Assembly (NCBI RefSeq): GCF_018687715.1
Contig: NC_056762.1
Location: 43,331,520-43,395,519 of the forward strand
DNA: 64,000 nucleotides
Origin: Carya illinoinensis
Lineage: Eukaryota > Streptophyta > Magnoliopsida > Fagales > Juglandaceae
Reading direction: 5' to 3'
Shown piece by piece: positions 24,421 to 39,236 of the stretch (positions are counted from its first letter, which is position 1; each line of letters starts with the position of its first letter). Made by a program: the position numbers and the translations under genes. The notes under the pieces were generated by a model. The model was not told the DNA's origin. It ran no database searches and worked only from the letters and a program-made list of their open reading frames with translations.

Positions 24421-27400
24421 ATGTCTTGGAAGAGCAAAGGAGTGGAGCCAACTTCAAAGAATGTGGTGTCTCGGAAATGGGCTCTGCTTCTTTGTATTGG
24501 ATGCTTCTGTACCGGGATGTTCTTCTCCGACAGGTATCCTTTCTCAAATTTACCTTCTGATTTGACTTTCCAATTAAACATGTAGGATTGTTCTGGATTA
24601 GTAGCTTCGAAGTGCAATTTGCTGAAGTGGGTATCTTTGTTTATGTCCAAATTTTCAAATTTTGTGACTTTGAAGGGTTTTTGGTGATGGATAGCGTCCC
24701 TCGATGATGGGTTTGGCAATGATTTGTTAAGAAAATCGACGTGCTGATGAGAATTTTTTGAATTTGAATTTTGTTTATTTTCTTAGTAATTTAGTTTATC
24801 TTGATGTGGTAATTATGCTTTTGGTTTTGGTTTTGGGCTGTAAAGGAAAGTTCAGTTGGAACACGAAGGTCGTTCCGCATCTGTTGATTTGTTTTCCTAA
24901 TTATTGAAGGTCTGTTTTGTCCATTCTTCTTTTAGGAATGGGTAGATCTGAACCTTTTGTCCAAATCCAAGTCATATATGTTTTAGTTGTTTATTTCCAT
25001 TGATGGTGCTCGAATTCAAATATTACAGTCAGCTTTTTATGAGCGTTATGCTGGTGCGCATGGGTGATCAATTTCTGAATCAGCCCCGCTCCCCTCCCTC
25101 CTTCCCTCTCTTCTTTTCACTTTTTCACTCCCCCACTTATTTGTGCTTTAGGCCCCGCAGAAATAGTGCATTTATTCATAAGCCAAAAGGAACCTAATGC
25201 TAAAAGAGACCTCATTGATATTATGAAACATAAGGGCTGGTGGAATACATTGAATTGATCTCTTAGAATCTCAGTATCATCTTTATGCGAAACACCCGTA
25301 CTACATGGTCAATGCCCGTATTGGTGTTTTCGTTGTTTTTTGGCAGACCTTGACCTCCCATAATACTTTATAAATCTTTTTTACCCACTGAATACACAGT
25401 TAGAGAAGTGAAAAGTTATTTTGGTAGCCAAAAAGGCTACTTTCGATTGGTGTTGCATGTGTAAAAGTACCATTGAAACTGTGGATCACCTATCACTCCG
25501 TTTTTCTTATGTGAGAGATTAGGGTCCTTTATTTTTATTGCTTCCAGGGTTCAATGCTATTTTGTAGATTACGTTAGTAGTAGAGTCAAGTACTTTGGGG
25601 GATTCTCTTGGTACTCACCCATGTACTAGAATTTCTTCTCATATCTATATAATTATTAATTTACAGTTTCTTTTTAATAAAATGCATAGCTTCTATATTG
25701 GGTTCTATTTTTATTTTCATCTGTATTCCTAGCACTGATGAAGATATTATGGCTACAGAATGTGGACGGTTCCTGAAGTTAAAGGCATATCAAGGACAAC
25801 AAGGGTTGAGGACGAAAAGCAAGATTTTGTTTCGGAGGGTTGTGAATCAAGAATTGTGAGTACATTTGTCCAAATAGTTTGAAACTTTGTTGTTACTATC
25901 TACTTTTATCCTAACAACTAGACAACTATAACAATGCTTTTCTGTTTTGTTTTATTGCTTTTGCTTTTTTGGCTTTTTCCAGCACCTTCTAGAAAAGGTT
26001 TTCTGTCTTATTAACATGTTTGTTATCTTTGATTTTCATTAGAAAGACGAAAAGCATGAACCCAAGAACATTCTAGGGGAAGTTTCAAAGACTCATAATG
26101 CCATCCAGTGAGTAATTTTGGAGCTTCCTGTATAGAGTTTTCGATTGAATGCAGAAAATTTAATCTTGTGGCTGTGTATGGAATGCAGAGCATTAGATAA
26201 AACAATTTCAAATTTGGAGATGGAATTAGCTTCTGCAAGGGCTGCACAGGAATCTATTCTCAACGGTTCTCCCATATCAGAAGATCTCAAAATTTCTGAA
26301 TCAAGAGTGAAAAGAAAATACTTGATGGTTATAGGCGTCAATACTGCTTTTAGCAGCCGCAAGCGAAGAGATTCAGTTCGTGTTACTTGGATGCCACAAG
26401 GTATTTGGATCGTTTACCCACATTTTATCATTTCCTTGGTTTTTTTTATTGAAATTGATCAAGCCTGACTTTTAGGATGAAATCAGGTGATAAAAGAAAG
26501 AAGCTGGAGGAAGAGAAGGGAATTGTAGTACGATTTGTAATAGGTCACAGGTGGGTACTTTTTATGATCGTAATGATGATTTTGAAAATGAACTCTATTT
26601 TTTCATCAATTTTTTTCCTTATTAAGTCTTGTAAACTTTATGGCGTTTCTATCAAGAAATTATGGAACTTGATTCTTTGTCACATCACTGTCTGAATCTT
26701 GAAATAGATGCAATGGAATCTAGCTGAAGAAAACTTTCTCTGTAGAATGATATGATAGAAAACTAAGAGGTTTGTTTGTGAAGAAAATGTACTTGAACAA
26801 GAAATAATTTATTTTTTTGACTTTTCTATCAGCATTCATAAATCCTATGCTCTATCTCCTATTATGGTAAGGTGTGTCCATGCATGATCTATCTAGCTCC
26901 TACTGTATAGATCAATAATGACTCAGATATAGTACTTCCAATTTTGAAACTCTTGCTATTTTAATGGTTGGAGTTTGATTTATTCTCTCTCTCTCTCTTT
27001 GCCCATTCTATTGCTAGTGCCACATCAGGTGGTATCCTTGATAGAGCTATCGAAGCAGAGGAAAAAAAGCATGGGGATATTTTGAGGCTGGTAATGCTTT
27101 TCTCTTTGTTCTTCTCAAACATCCCTGTTGATCTTCTTTTGACACTAAGAATCTCTGTTTGTGTTGAACTTAAGAAACAGCTAACTGCATTATTTTTTCT
27201 ATCTAAATTTCATGGGAGCAGGACCATGTTGAGGGTTACCTTGAACTGTCGGCCAAGACAAAGATATATTTTGCCACTGCTGTTGCATTGTGGGATGCAG
27301 ATTTCTATGTCAAAGTTGATGATGATGTACATGTAAATATAGGTAAAAATGCAACGTATTAACAGCCACCCCTTTTACTGTGTACATGTGGATATTTATT

Positions 27401-29567
27401 TTATGTTAATGCAGAGAGGCGCTTAGTTTTATTTTTTTTCCTCACTAATTGTTTGAGTAAAAGAAACATGTTCATGTAGAGCCTAAAGACTTTTGTCTGC
27501 ACTTTAAACCCTTCGGTTTTTTTAGAATAGTGTTATTGTGATGTAAAGCAGTGTCTTTACAAGACCATAAACTACAACAAAATGGTATTGTTGATTTGCC
27601 GGAATAGAAATCGAAATGACTCATCAAAGTTCAGAATTTGATTAGTATAAAATGACCTGTAGTTTTTTTTTTTTTTTTCCCCTTTTTGGCATGTGATTAA
27701 AATATTACGTTTGTTCAAGAGGCTGCTAGATGTTGCTGTCCTTATGGTCTTAATTATGTTTCATTCACCATGAAAAAATAATGGCTTTTTTTTCTCTGTC
27801 CATATTGTCTTACATTGAATAATGTTTTTACAGCAACACTTGGAGCAACTTTGGCTAGACACCGGTCAAAGCCTAGGGTGTATATTGGATGCATGAAATC
27901 CGGTCCAGTCCTTGCTCAAAAGTAAGTGAGTCTTTCTGTTTGTTTGAGTAGTTAGACATTTTGGGCTTATAACACTTCTCATTTTATCAACAGGGGAGTG
28001 AGATATCATGAGCCTGAGTATTGGAAATTTGGTGAAGAGGGAAACAAGTATTTCCGTCATGCTACGGGGCAGCTATATGCTATTTCAAAAGATTTGGCTA
28101 CTTATATATCAATCAACCAGTAAGTGATCATGTCTTCTTGTGAAGGGAAGTAGCTAATTCTTTTGCCCAAAGTTCATCTAACTAACTCTTTTCTCTTGGA
28201 ATGGCTATCATCTAGGCATGTGTTACACAGGTATGCTAATGAGGATGTTTCCTTGGGTTCATGGTTCATTGGATTGGATGTAGATCATATTGATGACCGT
28301 AGATTATGTTGCGGTACACCACCTGGTAATTTCATGAGTAAAAGTTAATTTTATAAATACCTGCATCTTTTCATTTTCTAAGCATGTGTGTGTTTGTCCT
28401 TGCTTGCGTGCAAGTGTGTGCTTGCATTTCTGTGCCAATTGGTTTGTAAGTTTTCATGAACAAATTGAGATAATCAAGCATCTGACTTACGAAGACTGAT
28501 ATGGTTTCTTGGCACAGTGTATCATTTACGTTGCAGCTCTGCCATTATGTCTCATGCTTTTGGAATTGCTAATCAGTTACCAACATATTTTACTGTAATG
28601 TTCACAGAGCTTTATTATAATTGCTACTGAATAAGAACAATTGGAAAATAATGAGATACCTCAAAGGAGTGCTGCACAGTTATTGATGCAGCCTGCCACG
28701 GCCAACACTTGGTGTCGCACACTCAAAAGAGATCTACTGTATTGGAAAATAAGACAACTTTACCATCCAGGCAGCTCCTTATGTGATTGTGAGGAAAAAA
28801 ACCACTATGACCTGCTATAATTTCCATTCTTAGGAGCAATGAGTGTTGCTAACCTGCTGTATTAGAGCATATAGGGCAGTACTTAATCAATAGAACTGAT
28901 TACCGTGTTTCTTCAGGTTAGGTTCTGTTCCTGAGGCACCCCAGCATGTTTCAGCACCACGTGTTGTTTATAAATCATGCATAACCGTATCATATATATG
29001 ACTAAACTAGTGGCCTGTGTAGGGTCTTATCATGGTATCCTAGTTTTTGGGTCCTTGAATTTGAAATTTAATTTGTTATGATCAAATTCCTCTTCTTGCT
29101 CGATGTTAGGATTCTCTGTCATACAAATTTTGTTTTAAGATCTTCCAGGTTTGGATTGGCTGTTTGTAAAGTAATATCTGTGTTATACGCCTGTACCAAG
29201 CTCTACAGTGATTTGTTACAAAACAAACAAAAATATTTATGGGATTGGGGCATTAGTCCTGCCTCCACTTTGTAGTCATTTGTAGGGATGTGAATGACAT
29301 TCTTGCTTGTGTATGCATGGTGCAAGTTACAACAAAACAGGAGGGAAAGAAGAAACATTTCTTTTGCAGACAGAATGTCGTACTTAAATAAGTATCTTAC
29401 TGCCAATTTTTACCGCAGATTGCGAGTGGAAGGCTCAGGCAGGCAACATCTGCATTGCTTCATTTGATTGGAGCTGCAGTGGAATTTGCAAATCTGCCGA
29501 GAGGATTAAGGAGGTTCACAGGCGGTGTGGAGAAGGGGAGAATGTTTTGTGGGCTGCAGAGTTCTGA
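24421..29567 (+). CDS. Probable beta-1,3-galactosyltransferase (GT31 family, plant B3GALT)
   Basis: Golgi type II membrane glycosyltransferase of CAZy GT31, thought to add beta-1,3-linked galactose to glycoprotein or arabinogalactan glycans. Eleven exons: 24421-24533, 25759-25855, 26043-26107, 26189-26400, 26487-26550, 27018-27090, 27222-27342, 27834-27921, 27994-28119, 28216-28325 and 29419-29567. All junctions are GT..AG and in phase, giving 405 residues. The N-terminus MSWKSKG leads into a single signal anchor (about residues 20-37). A DUF4094-type stem has the coiled segment [20 protein letters not shown]. The catalytic domain includes [23 protein letters not shown], the metal-binding [26 protein letters not shown] and a Cys-rich C-terminus ([14 protein letters not shown]). 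The length agrees with Arabidopsis GALT1-8-type proteins. The exact acceptor and linkage are not deducible. Confidence 0.95.
28640..28700 (+). pseudogene. Tiny copia RT-like remnant in intron 10 of the galactosyltransferase
   Basis: Codons read [11 protein letters not shown] followed by a stop, resembling the copia RYLKGTL motif. It is only about 60 bp, so chance resemblance is possible. Confidence 0.25.
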
Positions 29568-30887
29568 CAGATAAACAGTTCTTCGAAACTCAGGAGGAGG
29601 CAATTGCGTGGCATGAGTCTGTTTCAGAAAATGTTGGTAACTCAAAGATATGAATGCGATGGACGAAGGTGGAGAAAGGAAAGGGGAGTGGTGGTGGAAA
29701 GAGGTTGGTTTCTTTCCCTGGATTCTACTCCATTTTAGATTAGGAGAGATCCAATAGCAAACCTACAAGAGAAAGATCTTGTAGTTATTCATTCTTTAAT
29801 TGCTTGGAGGGCCAATTTGTAAGCTTGCCGTGGCTAATGTAGCTCCATAATAATTTCGGCTAGTATCTGCTTGCCTATTTCTATATATATATATTAGTGA
29901 ATTGTCTGTTGAAATTTTGATATCTTTTGTACCCATTTCATGATTGCAAGTGAAGTGATGATGGATACCCTATCTAACGAGTCTCTCTTTCCTTGATGCT
30001 GAAGTTTCACCAAACCCGTCTTTGATTTGCCCTTCCGGTAAATTGATTCCCACGACTCGATCAGATAAATCTAATCAAGTTTGTGTATTATATGAAGAAT
30101 AATGCCAGTTAGCTCCATCTTGTTGCCCCCCTCAAAGTCATCACTAGTGTATTTGAATTTTTAAAAAAAAAAATGGTTAAAAATGTCACCACTAGTACAT
30201 TCATGTATATTTTGCTAATATTTAAAAAAATAAAAATAAAAAACACACAAAAATCCAGTTTGAACTAGTGGTAATTTTGAGGGGGCAAAATAATGGAGTT
30301 GAGTAGCAGAACTCTTATATGAAATTTAGGAACTTCCATCATATTCGTGGTGAGAGTTGCAGAAGTATTTTCGGGATCAACTGAATAGGCAAATCCACAA
30401 AATGAATGGATCGGATTGAAAAAATGGTCACCTTCCAAAACCAAAAATCTGAGTTGGTAGGAGAAGAACAATACCCAAATTTCTGAGAGGTTCTGCTGTC
30501 CCAACAAATAAATGGCTGAAAGCGACAGCAAGCAGTAAGCATAAGTAGAGGCTTCTTTTGATTCTAAAATTGCTAAAAAGCGAGTCTCGAGACCATGTGG
30601 AATCAATCATACGGGTCAGCCAGATCATTCCAAACCACCAATGACCCATCATTCTAATTAGACTGAAAAAGTAAACAGCACTCGCTATTTCTCACTGTTC
30701 CCACTACAAAGGCCATGAATCTGTCACTCCCCGTTTATTCTAGCGTTCCTCGTTCACACCAGAGAGAGGATTATATTTATCCCCACAATCCATATCAGTT
30801 TAGGTATAATATCCCAGGATCTCTCCTTGCCTCAGTTCTTTGTAGTGTTAAAAACTTAAAAGGTGGTGGGGTTTTTTTTATTCGAGA
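29568..30887. other. Intergenic: galactosyltransferase 3' region and CASP-like upstream region
   Basis: Includes the likely 3' UTR up to about 29900. The minus-strand frames at 30265-30652 overlap one another and have no motif support. No separate gene was recognised. Confidence 0.5.
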
Positions 30888-32017
30888 ATGAGAACAGATC
30901 TTGATGCCAATACAACAAGCTCCATTGACGACATCCCAAAGCTCAAGTTCCTCGACTGTTCTCTTAGGGTCTGCGCGATTCCTCTTAGTGCTGCAACCAT
31001 GTGGCTAACTGTGACAAACCAGCAGGATAACAGCAGCTATGGGAGACTGGAGTTCAGCAATCTTATGGGCCTCAAGTAAGGAATACGCTTCACATATATT
31101 TTCTACACAGAAACAGTGTTTATTCATCGTCTTCGTTCCAACTTTCTTCTATTGATGGAGTTACTTTATGCAGGTACATGGTTTGCATCAGTGCTATTTG
31201 TGCTTGTTACGCTTTTGTTGCTGCTATTTCCCTATGGTGCAGATGCTTGGTAGCAAAACCCTGGCTCTTCTTTGTCTCCGACCAGGTCTAATTTCCTCCA
31301 ATCCGATATTCATACATGACTTGATGTATTTTAATGCATTCACTTGAAGAATGATGGGTGAAATTTGAAAAAGGATTTGATCTCGAGAATAATTTTATTC
31401 TTTTACTTTAGCCCTCAAATTTCTTTGACTTTAGTCCTTAAAGCTCTGAATTCCTTCATTTTAGCAAAACTCTTTTCTTTCAAAGCATCTCCTTTAGCAG
31501 ATTGAAGAAATCAAAAAGGAGTATTGAAATCTTTCTTGTAAATAAAATCCTTTAGCAGTGGGCCTTTCCTTTTTCTTCTGCTTTTTTGATTTTTTGGTTC
31601 GCTCGCCAAGTATTACCTTAAGATGTTGGTTCTTATTTTCTAGTTTAAAGACAACAATGATGTGCAACCCAGTAACCACATAGTCATAGTTGATACATAT
31701 TTTTAATGTTTTATTTTAATTTATTGATTGTTCTTCTTTTGGTGCAGATTGTAGCTTACTTAATGGTCACGTCCGGGGCTGCAGTGTTGGAGATACTCTA
31801 CTTGGCATACAATGGTGACAGGGAAGTCACATGGAGTGAAGCCTGTAGTTCCTACGGAAGGTTTTGCAGTAGAATGAAGATAGCCTTACTTCTCCATGTT
31901 TTGGCTCTTTGCTGCTTCATTGTTCTAGCTCTCATCTCTGCTTTCAGGACTTTCAGCATGTTTGAGCCTCCTTCCCTCCCTTCTCAAGAGCCGGTGGAAC
32001 AAGAAAGAGCAGCCTAA
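30888..32017 (+). CDS. CASP-like membrane protein, CASPL2D1-like
   Basis: Four-pass plasma-membrane protein of the CASP/MARVEL-like (DUF588) family. Founding members scaffold the Casparian-strip membrane domain; the roles of the 2D subgroup are largely unknown. Three exons: 30888-31075, 31174-31285 and 31748-32017, in phase, 189 residues. Membrane segments are at about residues 27-45, 64-84, 101-120 and 143-165. The conserved charged residues are present: Arg in the first segment ([14 protein letters not shown]) and Asp before the third ([12 protein letters not shown]). Extracellular [12 protein letters not shown] carries two cysteines as in the family. Short cytosolic tails with a basic/acidic C-terminus (EPVEQERAA). 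The subgroup assignment is by remembered similarity. Confidence 0.9.
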
Positions 32018-33284
32018 TTAAACATACTAGAGCTGGAATTGAAACAGATAAAGTTCTATTTATGCTTGTTAACACAACAAAAACACATTGATGTGAAAGT
32101 CTGCCACCTAAAACATCCAACTAGTACAAAAAATTAATAATAATAAAGAGAAGTACTACAGTCACTCAGCAGTCAATTTATCACGGGCAGAGTTCTGTGT
32201 TATCGTGAGTGTGTATACACACACACAAGCGTGTTAGAAAATCTGTATAAGGTAAACTTAATGCTTTTAAGTTTCAGAAAGTGCTCTCAAATCTCAATAA
32301 GTTTCGTGTTCATAGCTTGATTCGTGGCAAGAAGTAGATGCTTTCAACCTAACACAACCCACCTTTTCAAAAAGGAAGAAAAAGGTGGGAATGGGTTTGC
32401 TTCAGAAATCTTCCATTGTCCATCTCACCTACCAAACCAAAAGACAGCACTTTGCAACCTCTCTCTCTCTCTCTCTCTCCATAATTTTATTATTGACATT
32501 AGGACTTATGAAGTGATTATCTCTTAATATCATTAATATGACAATATGATACAATTTGGAGATGGTATAAATAAATTCTAATTGGACGGATTAATGGTCA
32601 AATTAATTGATATAATTGAGGATGATAAAATTAGAAATTAAAAAAAAAATAATGATTAAAGTATGGATTCGACGAACATAAAGCAACAGCTTAAACCCTT
32701 TTCCGGCTCAGCAACATAAGCTGCCTTCAACCCTTTTCAAAGATGAAAAATTCTAATGAGACGGTAAAACGTTTGGGCCACAGTCCATGACCATAATGGG
32801 CTTCAGTATTAACTTCTGATCTTCTAAGAATGGCCCAAAAAGTTAGCCCATCTAAGCTCAAGCCTTCTACTCACGTGGGCTTTGCATGAATGAAAGCAAA
32901 CAGGGCCTCCTCCTTTTCTTTTCCATTTTTCTCTCTCTCCTCTCGAAGCGACAGCGTGTATACGTGCTTCGTGCCTTTCTTTAATGAATCGCATGCTTGT
33001 TGGTTACGTTGAGAGAACCGAGCTTTATTGAGTGATGTTAATTATTATTCTACGTTACAAATTTTATATATTTTAAAATTATTATTTATTATTTTATTTT
33101 ATTTTTATAAAAATAATTAAATTATTCTACTTATCATTTATATACCATATACTTATTATAGAAAAAAATTAAAATAGATAAAATGTATAAGGATGATAAA
33201 TATAATTATTCAGCTTTATTATAGTTTTTGTATTATTGTACAAGCTGATAATTTTATTTAAATCGAGTAATGATTTATAGAAAT
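32018..33284. other. Intergenic DNA
   Basis: Likely 3' UTR of the CASP-like gene up to about 32150, a (CT)n run at 32460-32479, then AT-rich DNA. No gene was seen. Confidence 0.5.
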
Positions 33285-33566
33285 AAGTGTTGTATAGGAG
33301 TTCAGTTGATACGAGCTGAAATTTTATGATTTCGAGGTTAAGAGTTTGAATTAGAACATAAGTCGAAACAATTTGTGGTAGTAAAATATTGAATTATGAG
33401 ATGAGTTTTGGATCAGCTGGATACTTTAAGGGTGCTGTAGTAATGGGCTCACCCTTGAAATAGTAGCTATGGCTCTGAGAGACTCCCATAATCACGCCTA
33501 AGGAGGATTGCTACAGGGTCGGGGGTCCCACCTCATTTTTTGAAGAAAAGAAAGTGTTGTATAGGA
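33285..33566 (+). mobile_element. tRNA-derived SINE with perfect 15-bp target-site duplication
   Basis: The 15-mer aagtgttgtatagga occurs at 33285-33299 and again at 33552-33566, flanking a 252-bp insert (33300-33551). Near its left end the insert has an A-box-like gttgatacgagctg and a B-box-like gaggttaagagtttgaatt, the internal promoter arrangement of tRNA-derived SINEs. The right end is cctcattttttgaagaaaag. No protein is encoded, as expected for a SINE mobilised by LINE machinery. The family is not identified. Confidence 0.8.
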
Positions 33567-34244
33567 CTTTTTAAAAATAGACCCAATAGTAATTTTATCT
33601 TTGGGAAATTTATTTATTTTTTATAAAAAATTTACACAAAACTTGCACATTCAGAACTTGTATCTAGAATTATCAATATAATGCTTACTTATCATCATAA
33701 AAAGACCTATATGCATTAAAGATTATAATTTAATTTTCAGGTTTTATATTTCTTAGGACTAATATATATCATTTACTATATTTATGGCACGCGACTCGTG
33801 GAAAACTAATGAGAATTTAGAATTTTTTCTAATTAAAGTAGGAGTTATCAATATAATTCTTTCTACTCTTTATTCAGTTGGTGTTGAAAAGATTTACAAA
33901 ATAATAATAATAATAATAATAATAAACCTATTTTATTTTCCATGTATTTGGCTGTACCACTTGAGGACGAAAGGTAAAGTGAGAAGGCCGTAACGCGCGC
34001 ATTATTGTTGAATATCGGTTACCGAAATAGTAATTAACAGGAGGTCGTCTACCGGTGAAAACGGAAAGAAAATTTCGATTCATCGTCGCCGTACATCACA
34101 CGCTACATTCCTTTCTTTTTGCATACGTTGCCAAAACCCTAACTCATTTCTCCACTACAGTCTTCATTTTTGTGATTAAAACTAGTGTCATCAAAGCAGT
34201 AGCATAGAGAGAGAGAGAGAGAGACAGACAGAGAGTTCCAAGTC
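33567..34244. other. Intergenic and ATG8 upstream/5' UTR
   Basis: (ATA)n at 33901-33925 and (GA)n at about 34207-34224 in the probable 5' leader of ATG8. No other gene. Confidence 0.5.
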
Positions 34245-37036
<2,792 letters not shown>

Positions 37037-37473
37037 GTGTTGTCTAGCTGAATTATATGTGAATTATTTTTTAAGAAGCAGATCGAGATTATGTATAATT
37101 GGTGCATTCCAACTTGAGGATTTCTCTTAAAAAACTCGCTCGGACTCTATGGATCATTGTATATACTGTGTGGTAAATGTTATATAGTTAACCCTTGGAA
37201 TATTTTGATGAATGCTACAGTTAATAGTTTCTAAAAGTACACATTACATCTGATGTCTCCTTTGGATGTGGACGTATGCTTGTCTGAACTCTGTTTCCAA
37301 ACCTATCCATAAATTGTTCGATTTTAGCATTTGAAACATTTTTTTTTATTAGTATTTGAAACATTTTTTAGCATTTGAAACATTGAAGACAACAGTAATG
37401 CATTTTGGTGTTTTGCAGTTTATGTTACAGAATATAACCTAAATGGTTATAATAGTACTTTCTTATGAGCTTA

Positions 37474-37995
37474 AGTCCTGTTTGGTTGCAAAACTCAGCT
37501 GAGATCAACTCAGTTCAGTTTAATTTTAAACTGAGTCTAACATCCAAACACTCAACTCTCAAATTACTAAACTCATATCAACTCAAAATCTCTTTACACA
37601 TGGGACCCACAATCTTTTTCAACTCATCACATCTTTATATGTGGAACTTACAATCATTTTCAATTTTTCATAAATTAGTACTAAACTCATCTTAACATTA
37701 AAACACGTCTACACTTTTTTTTTTGAACAAGTACATTTAAACTCATTTTAGATGGGTTCCACATAACTCATTCCACCTACTCAATTCACTATTATTCATA
37801 AAAAACTCAACTCAGCTCAATGGATGTTGAGATGAGTTGAGTTGAATTGTGAATAGTAGTATTTTGTGAGTCCCATTGAGATGAGTTTTATTTTTTTAGA
37901 TTGAGATGGGTTTAACTTTTTTTATGCTAAATTGAAAAGGTAATGGATTTCATCAATAATTGGTTTAAGATGAGTTGAGTTGGGTTTAAATGAGG
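37474..37995. mobile_element. MITE-like 'CTCAACTCA' composite with inverted copies
   Basis: The left part reads tcctgtttggttgcaaaac then many aactcaactc-type motifs. From about 37805 the same motifs recur in reverse orientation (gagatgagttgagttg), so the block holds a large imperfect inverted repeat. It sits just past the ATG8 3' end. Confidence 0.55.
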
Positions 37996-38105
37996 TAATT
38001 GAGCAGAATATCGAAGCAGTAATCTTGAATTCAGATCTTAACATGTGAATTCACCTATTGAAATTGTTCTTCCACTTAAATTTTTAAGATAATTGATAAT
38101 TTAGG

Positions 38106-38416
38106 AGCCTGTTTGGTTCTAAGACTCAACTGAGATCAACTTAGTTTAGTCTAATTTTAACATCCAAATATTCAACTCTCAAATTACTAAACCCATATCA
38201 ATTAAAAACATCTTTATACGTGGACACACAATCTTTTTTCAACTTAACAACTTTTTATAGGTGAGACTCACAACTTTTTTCAACTTTCCATAAATAGTAC
38301 TAACTCATCTAAACACATTTAGATGGGTTCCGTATAACTCACTTTACTAACTCAACTCATTACTATTTATAAAGAACTCAACTTAGCACAACTTAGCTCA
38401 ATATCCAAACACAATC
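38106..38416. mobile_element. MITE-like 'CTCAACTCA' element, second copy
   Basis: The left end gcctgtttggttctaagact and the right end atatccaaacacaatc are partly complementary. The interior closely parallels the left half of 37474-37830, including caactctcaaattactaaac. Confidence 0.6.
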
Positions 38417-39236
38417 TTAAGTAGTTAAAGGAGGTCATGATGCTTTAATACCAGACTTACGTTCAGGGTAATATTGTCAAATTAGATGTGTTTCAGCATT
38501 ATGAGAAGGTAATGAGGGAGTTGTTAGCTGTATATTTAAATTAGTGTTGCAATCGCAGTGACTTGCCAAATTGTTTTTCCCTCTGGTAGGAGTATCGATA
38601 CAACCATGAAGCTTTTTGCAGTGCAAAACAGATGGCAGAGAGCTTGCAGTGGGCGCCTCAAATCTCGATGGTTTTTTTAGCACATAGGAATCCTGAAAAG
38701 CAGTGTGAGAGGCTGAAAAACCCATTGGATTTGCAGCTAGCAGTGTTTTTTGGTTTAGCCTGGATGGGCAGGTGTACACTCACGCAGGGAATGTTGTTAA
38801 TTATAGTACTACAAAGGTATATGATTTGTCTAAAAAGGTTTTAATCCAACTTCTTTTTAATGTTCTGGTGGCCTCCAAATTTGGCAAAGATTACATCTCC
38901 AGCTAAATTTAGACACTAAATACATAGAATTGAGTTCCGTTAACAGTGCAACAATGCTTCGGCTAACACACTAACTTTGGCTCTAAATTAATGTCCATAA
39001 GACGAAGCATTGCATTTGAGGAACCAGCAACGCTGCTGATAATTCATTGTTTAGATATATAGAAACGATCATTCTGCCCCTGCTTCCAAGTTCAGAATAA
39101 TGAAGGAAATACTACCTATTAAAACAAATCCCATCAAAACAAAATAAAAGGAAAGATAAAACCCCATACTGACTTTGAAGCCTTTTTATTTTATGTATTA
39201 TAATCATTAATTAACTCATATGCATGGACTTGCATC
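38417..39236. other. Intergenic region between ATG8 and the MYB gene
   Basis: A + strand frame (38632-38844) and an overlapping minus frame (38477-38779) exist, but neither shows a domain or neighbouring exons. Possibly transposon-derived or an untranslated transcript. Not called as a gene. Confidence 0.4.

Noticed and set aside
30265..30652. Overlapping minus-strand frames upstream of the CASP-like gene
   Set aside because: Three overlapping frames of similar length with no motif; probably chance.
38477..38844. Opposing frames between ATG8 and MYB
   Set aside because: No domain, no exon context; listed only as unassigned region.
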